A stretch of 41,915 bases of DNA from Loktanella fryxellensis (GCF_900110065.1 NZ_FOCI01000024.1:1-41915); one strand, 5' to 3'; shown: positions 24,325-32,443, counted from the first letter of the stretch. Numbers and translations are program-made. Notes: generated by a model not told the origin, from the sequence alone.

Positions 24325-26379
24325 TCAATCCCTCATGAAGTTCGGTGTGTACGCCCGGCGTTTGCGCCGTGGCGTTGTCGGTGTTCCGGCTTTGGGCGCG
24401 GCGGGCGCGGCGGGTTCTGTTGGGGTCGCAACCTGCGCAGCTGGTCGGGTTTCCACCCCTGCCTGCGCTTCCAGCCTTCGCCAGGTCGCCTCATCCCAAC
24501 GATCTGCGCCCATGATCCACGCCGCAGCCCGCGCATAGACCCGGGTGTCGAGGGCCTCGTTGCGCTCGCGCATTTTCTGCCATTCTTGGTGGGCGTAGCC
24601 GCGCTTGTTGCGCACGGTCACCAGCTGCTCGGCCACCAGCTGTTTCAGCCATTCGGTGTCGATCCAGTCGGGCAAGTGGACCGTGCCGGGGGCGTCGAGG
24701 GCGCCCAGCGCCCGGTCTTCGTCCGAGGGACGCTCCAGCCTCAGGAAGCGATAGGTCTCGGTTTTGAAAGTGGCCGTGGCCACGGACCACAGCCGCGCGC
24801 CGCGGCGCAAGCGTTTGCCGCCGACGGTTGCATCGACAAAGGTTGGGCCCGAAACTGGCGTCGCGCGGTTGAAGCCTTCAAGGCCCTTGATCGGGGCCAC
24901 CTGATCGAACCCTTGCTTGCGCGCCCAAGCGTAGACGGCCGGGGCTTCATAACCGGTGTCGATGGCGAGTTTGCCGATCAGCATCACTGCTCCATTGGCG
25001 CAGGCCCAAGTGCGGCCGAGCAGAGCCGTCAGCTTGTCCCAGCATGCCGGATCGTCCGGGCCGCCGGAGATAACGATGTGATCGACCAGCCAAGACTCGA
25101 GGCCGCGACCCCATGCCCAGACGTCGACCTCAATCCGGTCCTTTTGCACGTCGACGCCCGCCGTCAGGAACAACCCACCCACCGGGATCTGCACGCCGCC
25201 ATAGGTTTCGCGGCGTTCTGCCAGTCGCTGCCACTCGGGGGCGTCGCCAGACTCCACCCACGTCTCGCCCAGAAGCGTATTGCGCGCGGCGCGCAGCATC
25301 TCCTCCGAGCCCTGCGCTGACAGCCACTCGCGCGCGATCTGTTGCCAGCTTTTCCAGCCAAGGGGCGAGTAAAGGGCCGAGATATGGAACCCGATGGAAT
25401 GCGGATCGGCGGATACAGCCGTTGCCCGCCATTCCCCACGCTCGAGCATCCGCGCCTTGTGATGCTCGGCGATGGGTTTTTCGCAGCCCTCGCAGTGATA
25501 AGCCGCCGTGTCGGGCCGTCCCTTATCCCAGCGCAGGCGTTCAAATTGCAGCCACTGCATATGGCCGCAATGCGGGCATGGCACGAAATACCGGCGCTGG
25601 TCCGATGCCTCGAACTCGCGCTCGATCCGGCTCAGACCCCGGATCGTCGGGGTCGAGACCATGAACACCTTGCGCCGGTGCGAGAAGGTGGTGGTCCGCG
25701 CTTCGGCCAGCGTGACCGGATCACCTTCCTCGTCGGCAGAAGCTGGATAGGCATCAACCTCGTCGAGGAAGATGTAGCGCGCGGGCATCGACCGCAGGCC
25801 GGTCGCCGAGTTGGCACCGGTCAGCACCAAGATGCCGCCGGGGAATTCCTTCGACAGCATCGAATTGCCCGCGTCGCGCGACCGGGCGGGGTTGACCCGT
25901 TCGCGCAGAGCCGGACTGTCCGCGATCAGGGGATCAAGACGGCCCCGCGAGGTGCGCTTGGCCAGTTCCAGGGATGGCAGCACCGCCAGCATCGGCCCCG
26001 GCGCATGATGGATGACAAAGCCGATCCAGTTGTTACCAGCCTCGGTCGCGCCGACCTGTGCGGCTTTCATGAAAGTCACGCGTTGCGCCGGGTGCCGCGG
26101 CGACAGCGCATCCATGATCTCGCGCAGGTATGGCGCCCGGGCCGTGCGATACCGCCCCGGTTCAGCCGCACCGCGCGAGGACAGCCAGCGATGCGCATCC
26201 GCCCATTCCGACACCGTCAGGTCCGGATCGGGCCGCATGCCCTTACGCCAGCTGCGCAGGATGTCCTCGGCACCGTCAAAGCCGAGATCGAGATCGGCGG
26301 TCAGATCGTCGTTTGTCGTGTCGGCACTATCCGAGGCTGACCCGGAGGTCGGCAAGGTCGTCGAGGTGCTGTCTGACAT
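24325..26379 (-). CDS. Terminase large subunit (GpA family)
   Basis: A 684-residue GpA-type terminase. The ATPase has a deviant Walker A (KAAQVGATE, residues 105-113) and Walker B LDEVDAYP with Asp206/Glu207. Two zinc-knuckle pairs follow (CPHCGH and CEGC). The nuclease domain begins near GVDVQKDRIEVDVWAWG. It packages DNA into the prohead through the portal. The first 45 residues are a Ser/Thr/Asp-rich extension overlapping the TerS gene by 53 bases; GGAAG lies six bases before this ATG, so I keep it. The GpA type predicts cos-style cutting. Confidence 0.92.
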   Translation of the reverse strand: MSDSTSTTLPTSGSASDSADTTNDDLTADLDLGFDGAEDILRSWRKGMRPDPDLTVSEWADAHRWLSSRGAAEPGRYRTARAPYLREIMDALSPRHPAQRVTFMKAAQVGATEAGNNWIGFVIHHAPGPMLAVLPSLELAKRTSRGRLDPLIADSPALRERVNPARSRDAGNSMLSKEFPGGILVLTGANSATGLRSMPARYIFLDEVDAYPASADEEGDPVTLAEARTTTFSHRRKVFMVSTPTIRGLSRIEREFEASDQRRYFVPCPHCGHMQWLQFERLRWDKGRPDTAAYHCEGCEKPIAEHHKARMLERGEWRATAVSADPHSIGFHISALYSPLGWKSWQQIAREWLSAQGSEEMLRAARNTLLGETWVESGDAPEWQRLAERRETYGGVQIPVGGLFLTAGVDVQKDRIEVDVWAWGRGLESWLVDHIVISGGPDDPACWDKLTALLGRTWACANGAVMLIGKLAIDTGYEAPAVYAWARKQGFDQVAPIKGLEGFNRATPVSGPTFVDATVGGKRLRRGARLWSVATATFKTETYRFLRLERPSDEDRALGALDAPGTVHLPDWIDTEWLKQLVAEQLVTVRNKRGYAHQEWQKMRERNEALDTRVYARAAAWIMGADRWDEATWRRLEAQAGVETRPAAQVATPTEPAAPAAPKAGTPTTPRRKRRAYTPNFMRD

Positions 26380-26863
26380 GGGCTTCCAACACCCTCTGCA
26401 GGATCGCGGCCTCGATGATCACCGGCGCGCCGGTCTGTTTTTCCACCTCCGCTGCCACTTCGGCCGCAATCAGCGCCGCCACTCTGCTCGGCCAGGTCAC
26501 CCAAGTGTCACGCTCTTGCCGGGCCAACCGGAAGACCAGCGCTTCTGCCCGGGCGCGATCCACCAGCGTGCCCTTCTTCTTCTGGATGCCCAGCTGCTTG
26601 TCCTGCGCCTGGTAGACGGTCAGCGCTGTGCGGGCCTTCAGATAGGACGAGCTGTCGGCGGGACCGCTGAACCCGCTATCCCCGCCGGTGCTGCGGCGTT
26701 GCTGGTCCGGATCGGTCATATCGGCACGGCGCACATCGGACGCCGCCGCGTTGATCGACCCGTCGCTGTATACCACCAGCCGACTGGCGCGGCGCGCCTT
26801 CTGGATCGCCCCACGCGAGAGGCCGGAATGGGCGGAATACTCCCGCTCGGACATACCTTCCAT
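26327..26863 (-). CDS. Terminase small subunit-like protein
   Basis: A 178-residue protein. The N-terminus (EREYSAHSGLSRGAIQKARRASRLVVYSDGSINAAASD) is a winged-helix-type DNA-binding region of the lambda Nu1 kind, and the C-terminal half is a long helical oligomerisation region. It lies directly upstream of TerL and overlaps it. Start is uncertain: the ATG at 26863 lacks a good ribosome binding site, while the ATG at 26854 has GGAAGG too close. Expected role: recognition of the packaging site, likely in the adjacent AT-rich intergenic region. Confidence 0.77.
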   Translation of the reverse strand: MEGMSEREYSAHSGLSRGAIQKARRASRLVVYSDGSINAAASDVRRADMTDPDQQRRSTGGDSGFSGPADSSSYLKARTALTVYQAQDKQLGIQKKKGTLVDRARAEALVFRLARQERDTWVTWPSRVAALIAAEVAAEVEKQTGAPVIIEAAILQRVLEAHVRQHLDDLADLRVSLG

Positions 26864-26991
26864 GGCGATTGAACGGACCTCAAGTTATTGGAAATAAACA
26901 GAAATAGCTATCTTATTCAGTTGATTACACTCCGCGATAGAGCGATTCTGGTGGCAGGAAAACGATGCAACTCACCCCTGGAGACGACGCC
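26864..26991. promoter_or_regulatory. Divergent AT-rich control region between late and early genes
   Basis: This 128-base gap separates the leftward terminase operon from the rightward small-gene cluster. It is strikingly AT-rich (26881-26925) in a GC-rich setting, as expected for divergent promoters or for a packaging-site/DNA-bending region next to TerS. It contains TGATTACACTC (26922-26932), whose reverse complement recurs at 27727-27737, and the first copy of the repeated leader. No single promoter is clear enough to call. Confidence 0.5.
26939..26974 (+). repeat. Repeated leader, copy 1
   Basis: AGAGCGAT, 11 variable bases, then GAAAACGATGCAACTCA. The same two blocks with the same 11-base spacing recur at 27784-27819. 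Each copy lies shortly before the ribosome binding site and ATG of a small rightward gene. The strict spacing suggests a promoter, operator or leader element shared by the two transcripts. Confidence 0.65.
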
Positions 26992-27192
26992 ATGCCTGAC
27001 AAGACCACCCCCGCCAAAGGCCCCAGCGAAGCCCTGCTTCTGGAGATCGCCACCAGGCATTTCCACAGCATCGAGACGCTGGAGACCCAGAACAGCGACC
27101 GTCTGGACTTCCACGACGTGGCGGTCTGGGCGATCCGTGCAGCACTCGAAGCGGCTTACGCCGCTGGTCACGCCGCCGCGACCAAGCGCTGA
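26992..27192 (+). CDS. DUF6900-like small protein
   Basis: A 66-residue protein (start PDKTTPAKGPSEALLLEIA). The core IETLETQNSDRLDFHDVAVWAIRAALEAAYAAG fits the DUF6900 family of small phage and mobile-element proteins of unknown function. The ATG at 26992 has GGAG eight bases upstream; an in-frame ATG at 26965 lies inside the repeated leader and is less likely. First gene of the rightward cluster. Confidence 0.75.
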   Translation: MPDKTTPAKGPSEALLLEIATRHFHSIETLETQNSDRLDFHDVAVWAIRAALEAAYAAGHAAATKR

Positions 27193-27206
27193 AGGAGGAT
27201 AGGGAC

Positions 27207-27428
27207 ATGACCATGGCTACCACTACCATCCGCATCGACATTGCCACGCTGCCCGACGATCTCGACCGCTCGCGCCCGACTGTCGTGGCCGAGGCGATCG
27301 AGGCCGCGCTCCGCGAGAGCGGGATCAAGGCCGACTGCTCGGACCTGTTTTTGCACATCAAGATCGACCTGCCGACTGCACAGCTGGCCGCCGCCAGCGC
27401 CGTGCTGGTCGACCTGCAGTTGATCTGA
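27207..27428 (+). CDS. Small hypothetical phage protein
   Basis: A 73-residue protein, unrecognised, with a beta start (TTTIRIDIATLP), a helix (TVVAEAIEAALRESG) and a second strand-helix unit (LFLHIKIDLPTAQLAAASAVL). GGAGG lies about nine bases before the ATG. It follows the DUF6900-like gene by 14 bases and precedes the broken gene by 9, so all three are probably one transcript. Confidence 0.7.
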   Translation: MTMATTTIRIDIATLPDDLDRSRPTVVAEAIEAALRESGIKADCSDLFLHIKIDLPTAQLAAASAVLVDLQLI

Positions 27429-27437
27429 GGCAGCACC

Positions 27438-27728
27438 ATGAGCACCCGCGCGCAGATCGCCATCCAGATCGGGCCGGAGGAATGAGCGCATGTCTACGTC
27501 CATTTCGAGGGCTATCCCGCCCACATGCTGCCCGCGCTGGCGCGCTGGAAGCCGGAGGATATCCTCACCGCCCAAGAAATCCGGCAAGTCACGGCCGAGG
27601 CGCTAGATTGCTTCAGCCCTCCCCGTGCGCCGCGCATCCTGCCCCTCCCGACATGGGAGTTTGCGCATCTCTACATGTGGATCGGATGCCAATGGGTGCA
27701 TGTGGTGCCGCAAGCCGATGTGCCCTGA
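27438..27728 (+). pseudogene. Small phage gene interrupted by one in-frame TGA
   Basis: From the ATG at 27438 the frame reads 15 residues (STRAQIAIQIGPEE), meets TGA at 27483-27485 and then stays open for 80 more codons with clearly coding character (AHVYVHFEGYPAHMLPALARWKPEDILT, then LPTWEFAHLYMWIGCQWVHVV). No other start with a ribosome binding site opens the second part. The simplest reading is a TGG (Trp) to TGA nonsense change in a 96-codon gene. Stop-codon readthrough is a less likely alternative. Function unknown; it is part of the early-type cluster. Confidence 0.78.
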
Positions 27729-27783
27729 GTGTAATCAGAAAGCACTGATATTGCTCGGATTTACCTACACTAGCCGCCCCGCC

Positions 27784-27819
27784 AGAGCGATGGTGATTAT
27801 ACGAAAACGATGCAACTCA
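27784..27819 (+). repeat. Repeated leader, copy 2
   Basis: Second copy of AGAGCGAT-11 bases-GAAAACGATGCAACTCA, 18 bases before the ATG of the gene at 27838. The interrupting 11 bases differ from copy 1, so the two conserved blocks appear to be kept by selection, not recent duplication. Confidence 0.65.
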
Positions 27820-27837
27820 GCCAAGGAAACCCCTGCC

Positions 27838-28068
27838 ATGACCACCCGCCGCGCCGCCACCAACAACACCAAAGCCCTCGACGCCTTCATGACCACCAAG
27901 TTCCAGATCGACGCGATGCTGGAGCGGCTGAAGGCCCTGAGCGACGACCATTTCGAGACCCACCCCGACGAGATCAACTGGGGCGATGTCGGCACCCTGA
28001 ACCATTACGCCAGCCTTCTGCGCCAGATCACCGACGCTGCGTTCAAGGAGGGCGAACATGCCGCTTGA
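27838..28068 (+). CDS. Small hypothetical phage protein
   Basis: A 76-residue, mostly helical protein (start TTRRAATNNTKALDAFMTTK; then IDAMLERLKALSDDHFETHPDEINWGDVGTLNHYASLLRQITDAAF). The ATG at 27838 has AAGGAA upstream. Proteins of this type occur in early regions of Rhodobacterales prophages; function unknown. It overlaps the next gene by 11 bases. Confidence 0.72.
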   Translation: MTTRRAATNNTKALDAFMTTKFQIDAMLERLKALSDDHFETHPDEINWGDVGTLNHYASLLRQITDAAFKEGEHAA

Positions 28069-28282
28069 TCCCGCCCAGCGCCACCAGATCGAACAGGACG
28101 CGATCGCCGCCGCTTGGGAGGCTGAACGCCTCGCCGCCTGCGACGACGCCATCGCCCTGCTGCGCGAGATCGCCGATCTGGACCGCGACGACGATGGTGA
28201 CGTGATCATCGGCACGGACGCCGATGGCCACAACGACCTGATGTCGCGCATTGCCGCCTTCCTTGCCAAGCACGATCAATAG
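28058..28282 (+). CDS. Small hypothetical phage protein
   Basis: A 74-residue acidic helical protein with a DLDRDDDGDVIIGTDADGHND segment that resembles an EF-hand-like acidic loop, although one loop is not proof of calcium binding. AAGGAGG precedes the ATG within the end of the previous gene, so translation is coupled. Not otherwise recognised. Confidence 0.7.
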   Translation: MPLDPAQRHQIEQDAIAAAWEAERLAACDDAIALLREIADLDRDDDGDVIIGTDADGHNDLMSRIAAFLAKHDQ

Positions 28283-28293
28283 TGGAAACCGCC

Positions 28294-28848
28294 ATGACCA
28301 AAATGACCGAAACCCAGTCCATTATCCTGACCGCCGGGGCCCAGCGCCCCGAGAACATCGCCCTGCCGCTGCCCAAAGGGCTGGCAGGGGCGGCGGCGAA
28401 GATGGCCGTGACCAAGATGATCGAACACGGCTGGCTGCAGGAGGTCGACGCCAACCTCCGGCGCGGAGAACCCCTCTGGCGCGAAACCGGCGATGGGCAT
28501 GGCACCACGCTGATCGTGACGGATGCTGGCTTGCTGGCCATCGGGATCGAGCCGGTGGTCGTCAAGAGCGTGGTCGCCATCCGCAAACACGCCGCAAAGA
28601 CTCCCGCGCCAATGGAGGCCACCGCCGCCCAGCCCAAGCAGCGCGCCGGGACGAAACAGGGTATGCTGATCGAGATGCTGCGGCGGCCCCAAGGCGCGTC
28701 CATCGCGGAGATCGTAGAGGCTACCGGCTGGCTGGGTCACTCCGCGCGCGGTGCAATCTCAGGGGTATTGAAAAAGAAGCTCGCTCTCCCGGTCACAGCA
28801 GAAAAGATTGAAGGACGGGGGACCGTTTACAAGCTGGAAATCGCCTGA
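28294..28848 (+). CDS. DUF3489 family protein, putative regulator
   Basis: A 184-residue protein. The C-terminal 70 residues (GTKQGMLIEMLRRPQGASIAEIVEATGWLGHSARGAISGVLKKKL) are a DUF3489 domain with the look of a winged helix; the N-terminal half (LPLPKGLAGAAAKMAVTKMIEHGWLQEV) suggests a second winged helix. GGAAA lies before the ATG at 28294; an upstream GTG at 28282 is the alternative. It is the last gene of the rightward cluster and its 3' end overlaps the convergent gene by 22 bases. DNA binding is inferred. Confidence 0.78.
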   Translation: MTKMTETQSIILTAGAQRPENIALPLPKGLAGAAAKMAVTKMIEHGWLQEVDANLRRGEPLWRETGDGHGTTLIVTDAGLLAIGIEPVVVKSVVAIRKHAAKTPAPMEATAAQPKQRAGTKQGMLIEMLRRPQGASIAEIVEATGWLGHSARGAISGVLKKKLALPVTAEKIEGRGTVYKLEIA

Positions 28849-29366
28849 TGCATCGCTTCAGCTTCTGCCAAATTCAATTCTTCAGAAAGAGCTAGCGCTT
28901 GCCCCTCTCTAACCGCTTGCAGGTCACGGAAGACGCGGCCTGCGATCTGACCCACATTGACGACAAGGTGCGCGCCTTCATTTGATGCCGTCAAATGTTT
29001 TACGTCTTCGGCATGGCGCATAAACTTGCAAGGCGTGTTGATCTCGAGGTGGTCGTCACTCTGATAGATCACCCAGACGACCCCGGCACAGTCGCCCGGC
29101 TGATCGATGCGGGCGCGCAGAAACTGCGACAGATGCTCCTGCACAAGCCCAAATGCCATTAAAGGACCAAGGCCGATCCGGCGCAAATCCTGCGCCACAG
29201 CAATGGCCACCACGTCCCGCCAAGTGTACCAGCGGCCCTTTCCCGGCTCCGGTGTGTGTTCCGGCCGAAAGCCGCACCGCGATATGGCTTGGTTCAGATC
29301 GGCGCACTGGATCGGAACAGCTCGGACCAGATCACCATTTCGCCAGAGATAGTCGCTATTTATCAT
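28827..29366 (-). CDS. HTH-like phage protein coupled to the methyltransferases
   Basis: A 179-residue protein. The segment ISRCGFRPEHTPEPGKGRWYTWRDVVAIAVAQDLRRIGL resembles a MerR-like winged helix (recognition region followed by W-x-D-V-x-x-x-A-x-A-x-D-L). The C-terminal part is unrecognised. Its ATG overlaps the stop of the preceding methyltransferase frame (ATGA), so it belongs to the leftward operon starting at 31982. It converges with and overlaps the DUF3489 gene, so antisense interference between the two transcripts is possible. A regulatory role is inferred only from the HTH-like segment. Confidence 0.65.
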   Translation of the reverse strand: MINSDYLWRNGDLVRAVPIQCADLNQAISRCGFRPEHTPEPGKGRWYTWRDVVAIAVAQDLRRIGLGPLMAFGLVQEHLSQFLRARIDQPGDCAGVVWVIYQSDDHLEINTPCKFMRHAEDVKHLTASNEGAHLVVNVGQIAGRVFRDLQAVREGQALALSEELNLAEAEAMHQAISSL

Positions 29367-30726
29367 TGCTGCAGCCTCTCCATGTCATCAGTATTTTCGT
29401 TGCTGTCATCCAAAAGCGCCAACTTTCCGGTTGCCATTTCCCACCGTCGCACCGCCACGTCGCAATAAGCCGGGTCAAGCTCCATCGCGAAACACCGCTG
29501 CCTAGCGCGTTCTGCGGCGACGATCTGGGTGCCGGAGCCGCAGAACGGCTCGTAGATCAGATCGCCCGGATCCGAGAACGCGTCAGCACCGCCTCGACCA
29601 GCGCCACCGGAAACACGGCCGGATGCGATCCCGCGGCACCCAGCCCGCCCTTGTGACGCATGATGCGGAACACCGAGTCCGGGATGCGGTGGCTTTGGAT
29701 CGCATTGCCGGTTCCGGTTTTGGCATGGACGATGCCGTCGGCCCCGCGCAGCCCACCGCCGCCGAGGGTTTCGCCCGCGTGCTTGGACGGCACGGTCTTG
29801 TGCGGTTTGCGGGGCGCGCGGTTGAAGTGAAAAATGAACTCGTGTGATGGGGCGAGGCGACCGTTCCAGTCGCCCGGCAAGCCCGGCCCCTGATCCCACA
29901 CATACCAACCAAACCGCCGCCAGCCAGATTTGCGCATCCATTCCACCCATCCTTCCCAATAGGGTTGCCACTCACTGTCGCGATGCACGAGGCCGAGGTT
30001 GACCAGCAGTTGCGCGTCAGCGGTGACCGGCGCTGCGATGAACACGCCTTGCATCAGCGCATCCCAATCGCCCACCTTTTCCTTGGCCGCGCCATAGTCG
30101 CGCTGCTGGGCGTAGGGCGGCGAGGTAAACATCAGCGTAGCCTGTTCGCCCTGGATCAGCCTGGCAACAGCGGTTGGATCGGTGGCGTCGCCGCAGCATA
30201 GGCGGTGCTTGCCCAGCACCCAGATGTCGCCCGGCTTGGTGATGGGTTCGGCAGGCGGGGCGGGGATGGCATCGGCCGCATCGTCAGAAATCGAAGGGCG
30301 GTCGTCCCCATCCGCCAGCAGCGCGTCTAGTTCGTCCTCGGGGATGCCGATCAGCCCGAGGTCGAAATCCTCGGCCAGCAGCGCCTGCAACTCCTGCATG
30401 AGCAGGGCCTCGTCCCAGCCGCCCAACTCGGTCAGTTTGTTGTCGGCGATGCGACAGGCCCGGCGCTGCGCCTCGGTCAGATGGCCAAGAATGATGACCG
30501 GTGCCTCCGTCAGCCCAAGATGGGCCGCCGCCAGGACGCGACCGTGGCCAGCAATCAACTCGCCATCAGCAGCCACAAGCACCGGAACTGTCCAGCCGAA
30601 CTCCGCCATGCTGGCGGCGATCTTCGCGACCTGATCAGCGTCGTGGGTCTTTGCGTTACGGGCGTAAGGCCTCAGCCGGGCCAAGGGCCAATGTTCGATC
30701 CGGCCCGGCAGGATTGGCGCATTCAT
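29363..30726 (-). pseudogene. Frameshifted ParB-DNA methyltransferase (SPPY type)
   Basis: From the ATG at 30726: a ParB-like domain (residues 8-130, ELIAGHGRVLAAA) and a beta-class DNA methyltransferase with motif IV TSPPY (Ser202). At about 29580 the frame changes: the first frame ends with RSRIRAI, while the next frame continues with the expected FSDPGDLIYEPFCGSGTQIVAAE, containing SAM-binding motif I, to a stop at 29363. Restoring one G (ACG GCG TTC) rejoins them into a protein of about 454 residues. As read, the product lacks motif I and should be inactive. SPPY is more typical of N4-cytosine enzymes. A sequencing error is possible. Confidence 0.8.
30604..30636. repeat. Exact 33-base direct repeat in the paralogous ParB domains
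   Basis: A 33-base run in the ParB-coding part of the second methyltransferase gene recurs exactly at 31860-31892 in the first. It lies within a longer, similar stretch. It marks tandem duplication or gene conversion and is a possible recombination substrate that would delete 1256 bases. Confidence 0.75.
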
Positions 30727-31982
30727 GCCGCCAGCCTCTTGGCCTTCAGCTCGGCGAAGGTTTCGCCGGTGTCGGCCAGAACGGCATTGGCACCGGTGAA
30801 TTGCTGCCAGCGCTCGATGGCCACGTCGACGTAAGCCGGGTTCAACTCGATCCCGAAACAGACGCGGCTTGTAGTTTCTGCGGCGATAAGCGTGGTGCCG
30901 GATCCCATGAAGGGTTCAAACACCGCCTGACCCGGGTTGGAATTGTTCAGGATGGGGCGACGCATGCATTCCACTGGCTTTTGCGTGCCATGCACTGTCG
31001 CGGCATCCTGATCCTTGCCCGAGATGTGCCACAGCGTCGTCTGCTTGCGATCCCCCGCCCAATGGCCCTTGCCGGTCTTCTTCACCGCATACCAGCAAGG
31101 TTCGTGCTGCCAGTGATAGTCGCCTCGGCTCAGAACAAGGCGGTCCTTGGCCCAGATGATCTGCGACCGTACGTTGAAGCCCGCCGCCATCAGGCTTTCG
31201 GCCACGGTCGAGGAATGCAGCGCGCCATGCCAGACATAGGCGACGTCGCCAGGGAATAGCGCCCACGCTTCGCGCCAATCGGCACGGTCGTCATTGAGCA
31301 CCTTGCCGGTGCGCTTGGTCTTGGCCGCGCCCGCCTGGTTGCGCCAAGACGGATCGTATTCCACGCCGTAAGGCGGGTCGGTCACCATCAGCAGCGGCCG
31401 CACATCGCCGAGTAGCCGCCCGACCACATCGGCCGCCGTACTATCGCCGCAGATCATCCGGTGCGATCCCAGCTGCCAAAGGTCGCCTGCCACCGATACC
31501 GGCGTGACCGGCGGTTCGGGAATGTCGTCCTCACCCTCGACCGCACCACCATTCACCTGATCGGGATCGCGCAACAGGGCATCCAGATCTTCGTCGGTAA
31601 TCCCAAGCAGTGATAGGTCGAAATCCTCGGCCAGCAGCCCCGCGATCTCGTCGCGCAACATGGCCTCGTCCCACTCGCCCAACTCGGGCAACTTGTTGTC
31701 TGCGATGCGGTAGGCCCGGCGCTCGGCCTCGTCGAGGTGGCTGAGCCGGATCACTGGCACGTCCTTAAGCCCCAGCATTGCCGCCGCCAGCACACGGCCA
31801 TGCCCCGCGATCAGCTCACCATCGTCGGCCACCATGCAGGGCACGGTCCAGCCGAACTTCGCCATGCTGGCGGCGATCTTCGCGACCTGATCGGTTCCGT
31901 GGATCTTGGCATTGCGGGCGTAAGGGCGCAGCCGGTCAAGCGGCCAGGTCTCGATCTGGCTCGGCGCAAAGACCAGGTCCAT
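30723..31982 (-). CDS. ParB-DNA methyltransferase fusion (DPPY type)
   Basis: A 419-residue protein with an N-terminal ParB/Srx-like domain (residues 8-130, DGELIAGHGRVLAAAMLG) and a C-terminal beta-class methyltransferase: motif IV DPPYG (Asp202) precedes motif I FEPFMGSGTT (residues 355-364). DPPY fits N6-adenine methylation. Such solitary fusions are common in prophages, where they protect phage DNA against host restriction. There is no cognate nuclease beside it. It starts the leftward operon, and its stop overlaps the ATG of the second methyltransferase. Confidence 0.9.
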   Translation of the reverse strand: MDLVFAPSQIETWPLDRLRPYARNAKIHGTDQVAKIAASMAKFGWTVPCMVADDGELIAGHGRVLAAAMLGLKDVPVIRLSHLDEAERRAYRIADNKLPELGEWDEAMLRDEIAGLLAEDFDLSLLGITDEDLDALLRDPDQVNGGAVEGEDDIPEPPVTPVSVAGDLWQLGSHRMICGDSTAADVVGRLLGDVRPLLMVTDPPYGVEYDPSWRNQAGAAKTKRTGKVLNDDRADWREAWALFPGDVAYVWHGALHSSTVAESLMAAGFNVRSQIIWAKDRLVLSRGDYHWQHEPCWYAVKKTGKGHWAGDRKQTTLWHISGKDQDAATVHGTQKPVECMRRPILNNSNPGQAVFEPFMGSGTTLIAAETTSRVCFGIELNPAYVDVAIERWQQFTGANAVLADTGETFAELKAKRLAA

Positions 31983-32063
31983 GGGGTGGCTCTCTCGGGT
32001 AGGCGGACAAGCCGATGCGCGCTGGGCGATGCCAACGTCAGGATCAGGGTCCGCGATGTGGGG

Positions 32064-32101
32064 AAAAACGAAAGCGCCCGGGAGGGGTGTCCTCCGGGCG
32101 C
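32064..32101 (-). terminator. Strong intrinsic terminator between defence operon and methyltransferases
   Basis: Stem GCGCCCGGGAGG (32074-32085) and CCTCCGGGCGC (32091-32101) with one bulged base and a 5-base loop. Read leftward it is followed by TTTCGTTTTT. It is placed to stop transcripts coming from the AIPR gene before they enter the methyltransferase operon. Confidence 0.75.
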
Positions 32102-32104
32102 AAT

Positions 32105-32443
32105 TCTTCGATGATCAAGGGGTAGGTCAAGATGGGCAGCTTTGTCAAATGAAAAAATGAAGCGGATTCAACAGCTTCACTGCAGGTGGCTTCCGCTGGC
32201 AGGCTTCTGGCAGGGTGGCTTCCGCAAAGTGGATTCCCTGGATTCCACAAAAGAATCCAGCACGGCGAGATCGTGATTCACCAAGCCTTTGATAATGAGT
32301 CAGTTTTTCCAAGATCAACCGGCAGGTGGATTCCGCTTGGCTTCCCCGGTGAAACTGCCTGTCGCTAGCGAAACGCCGCGCTGCGCCCCCCCGCATACGT
32401 TCGGGGCCGGGGAGGAACCATGCCGTGGGGGGCTTGCCGAGGA
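32105..32443. repeat. Non-coding patch with short repeats
   Basis: No convincing gene in this 339-base gap. It holds three direct copies of CAGG(G)TGG(C/A)TTCCGC (starting 32183, 32211 and 32323), a related GTGGATTCC at 32229, and a perfect 7-base hairpin TGGATTC/GAATCCA (32239-32259). Base composition is less GC-rich than the flanks. It could be an operator array, iterons, or a scar at the junction between phage and defence DNA. Confidence 0.6.
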
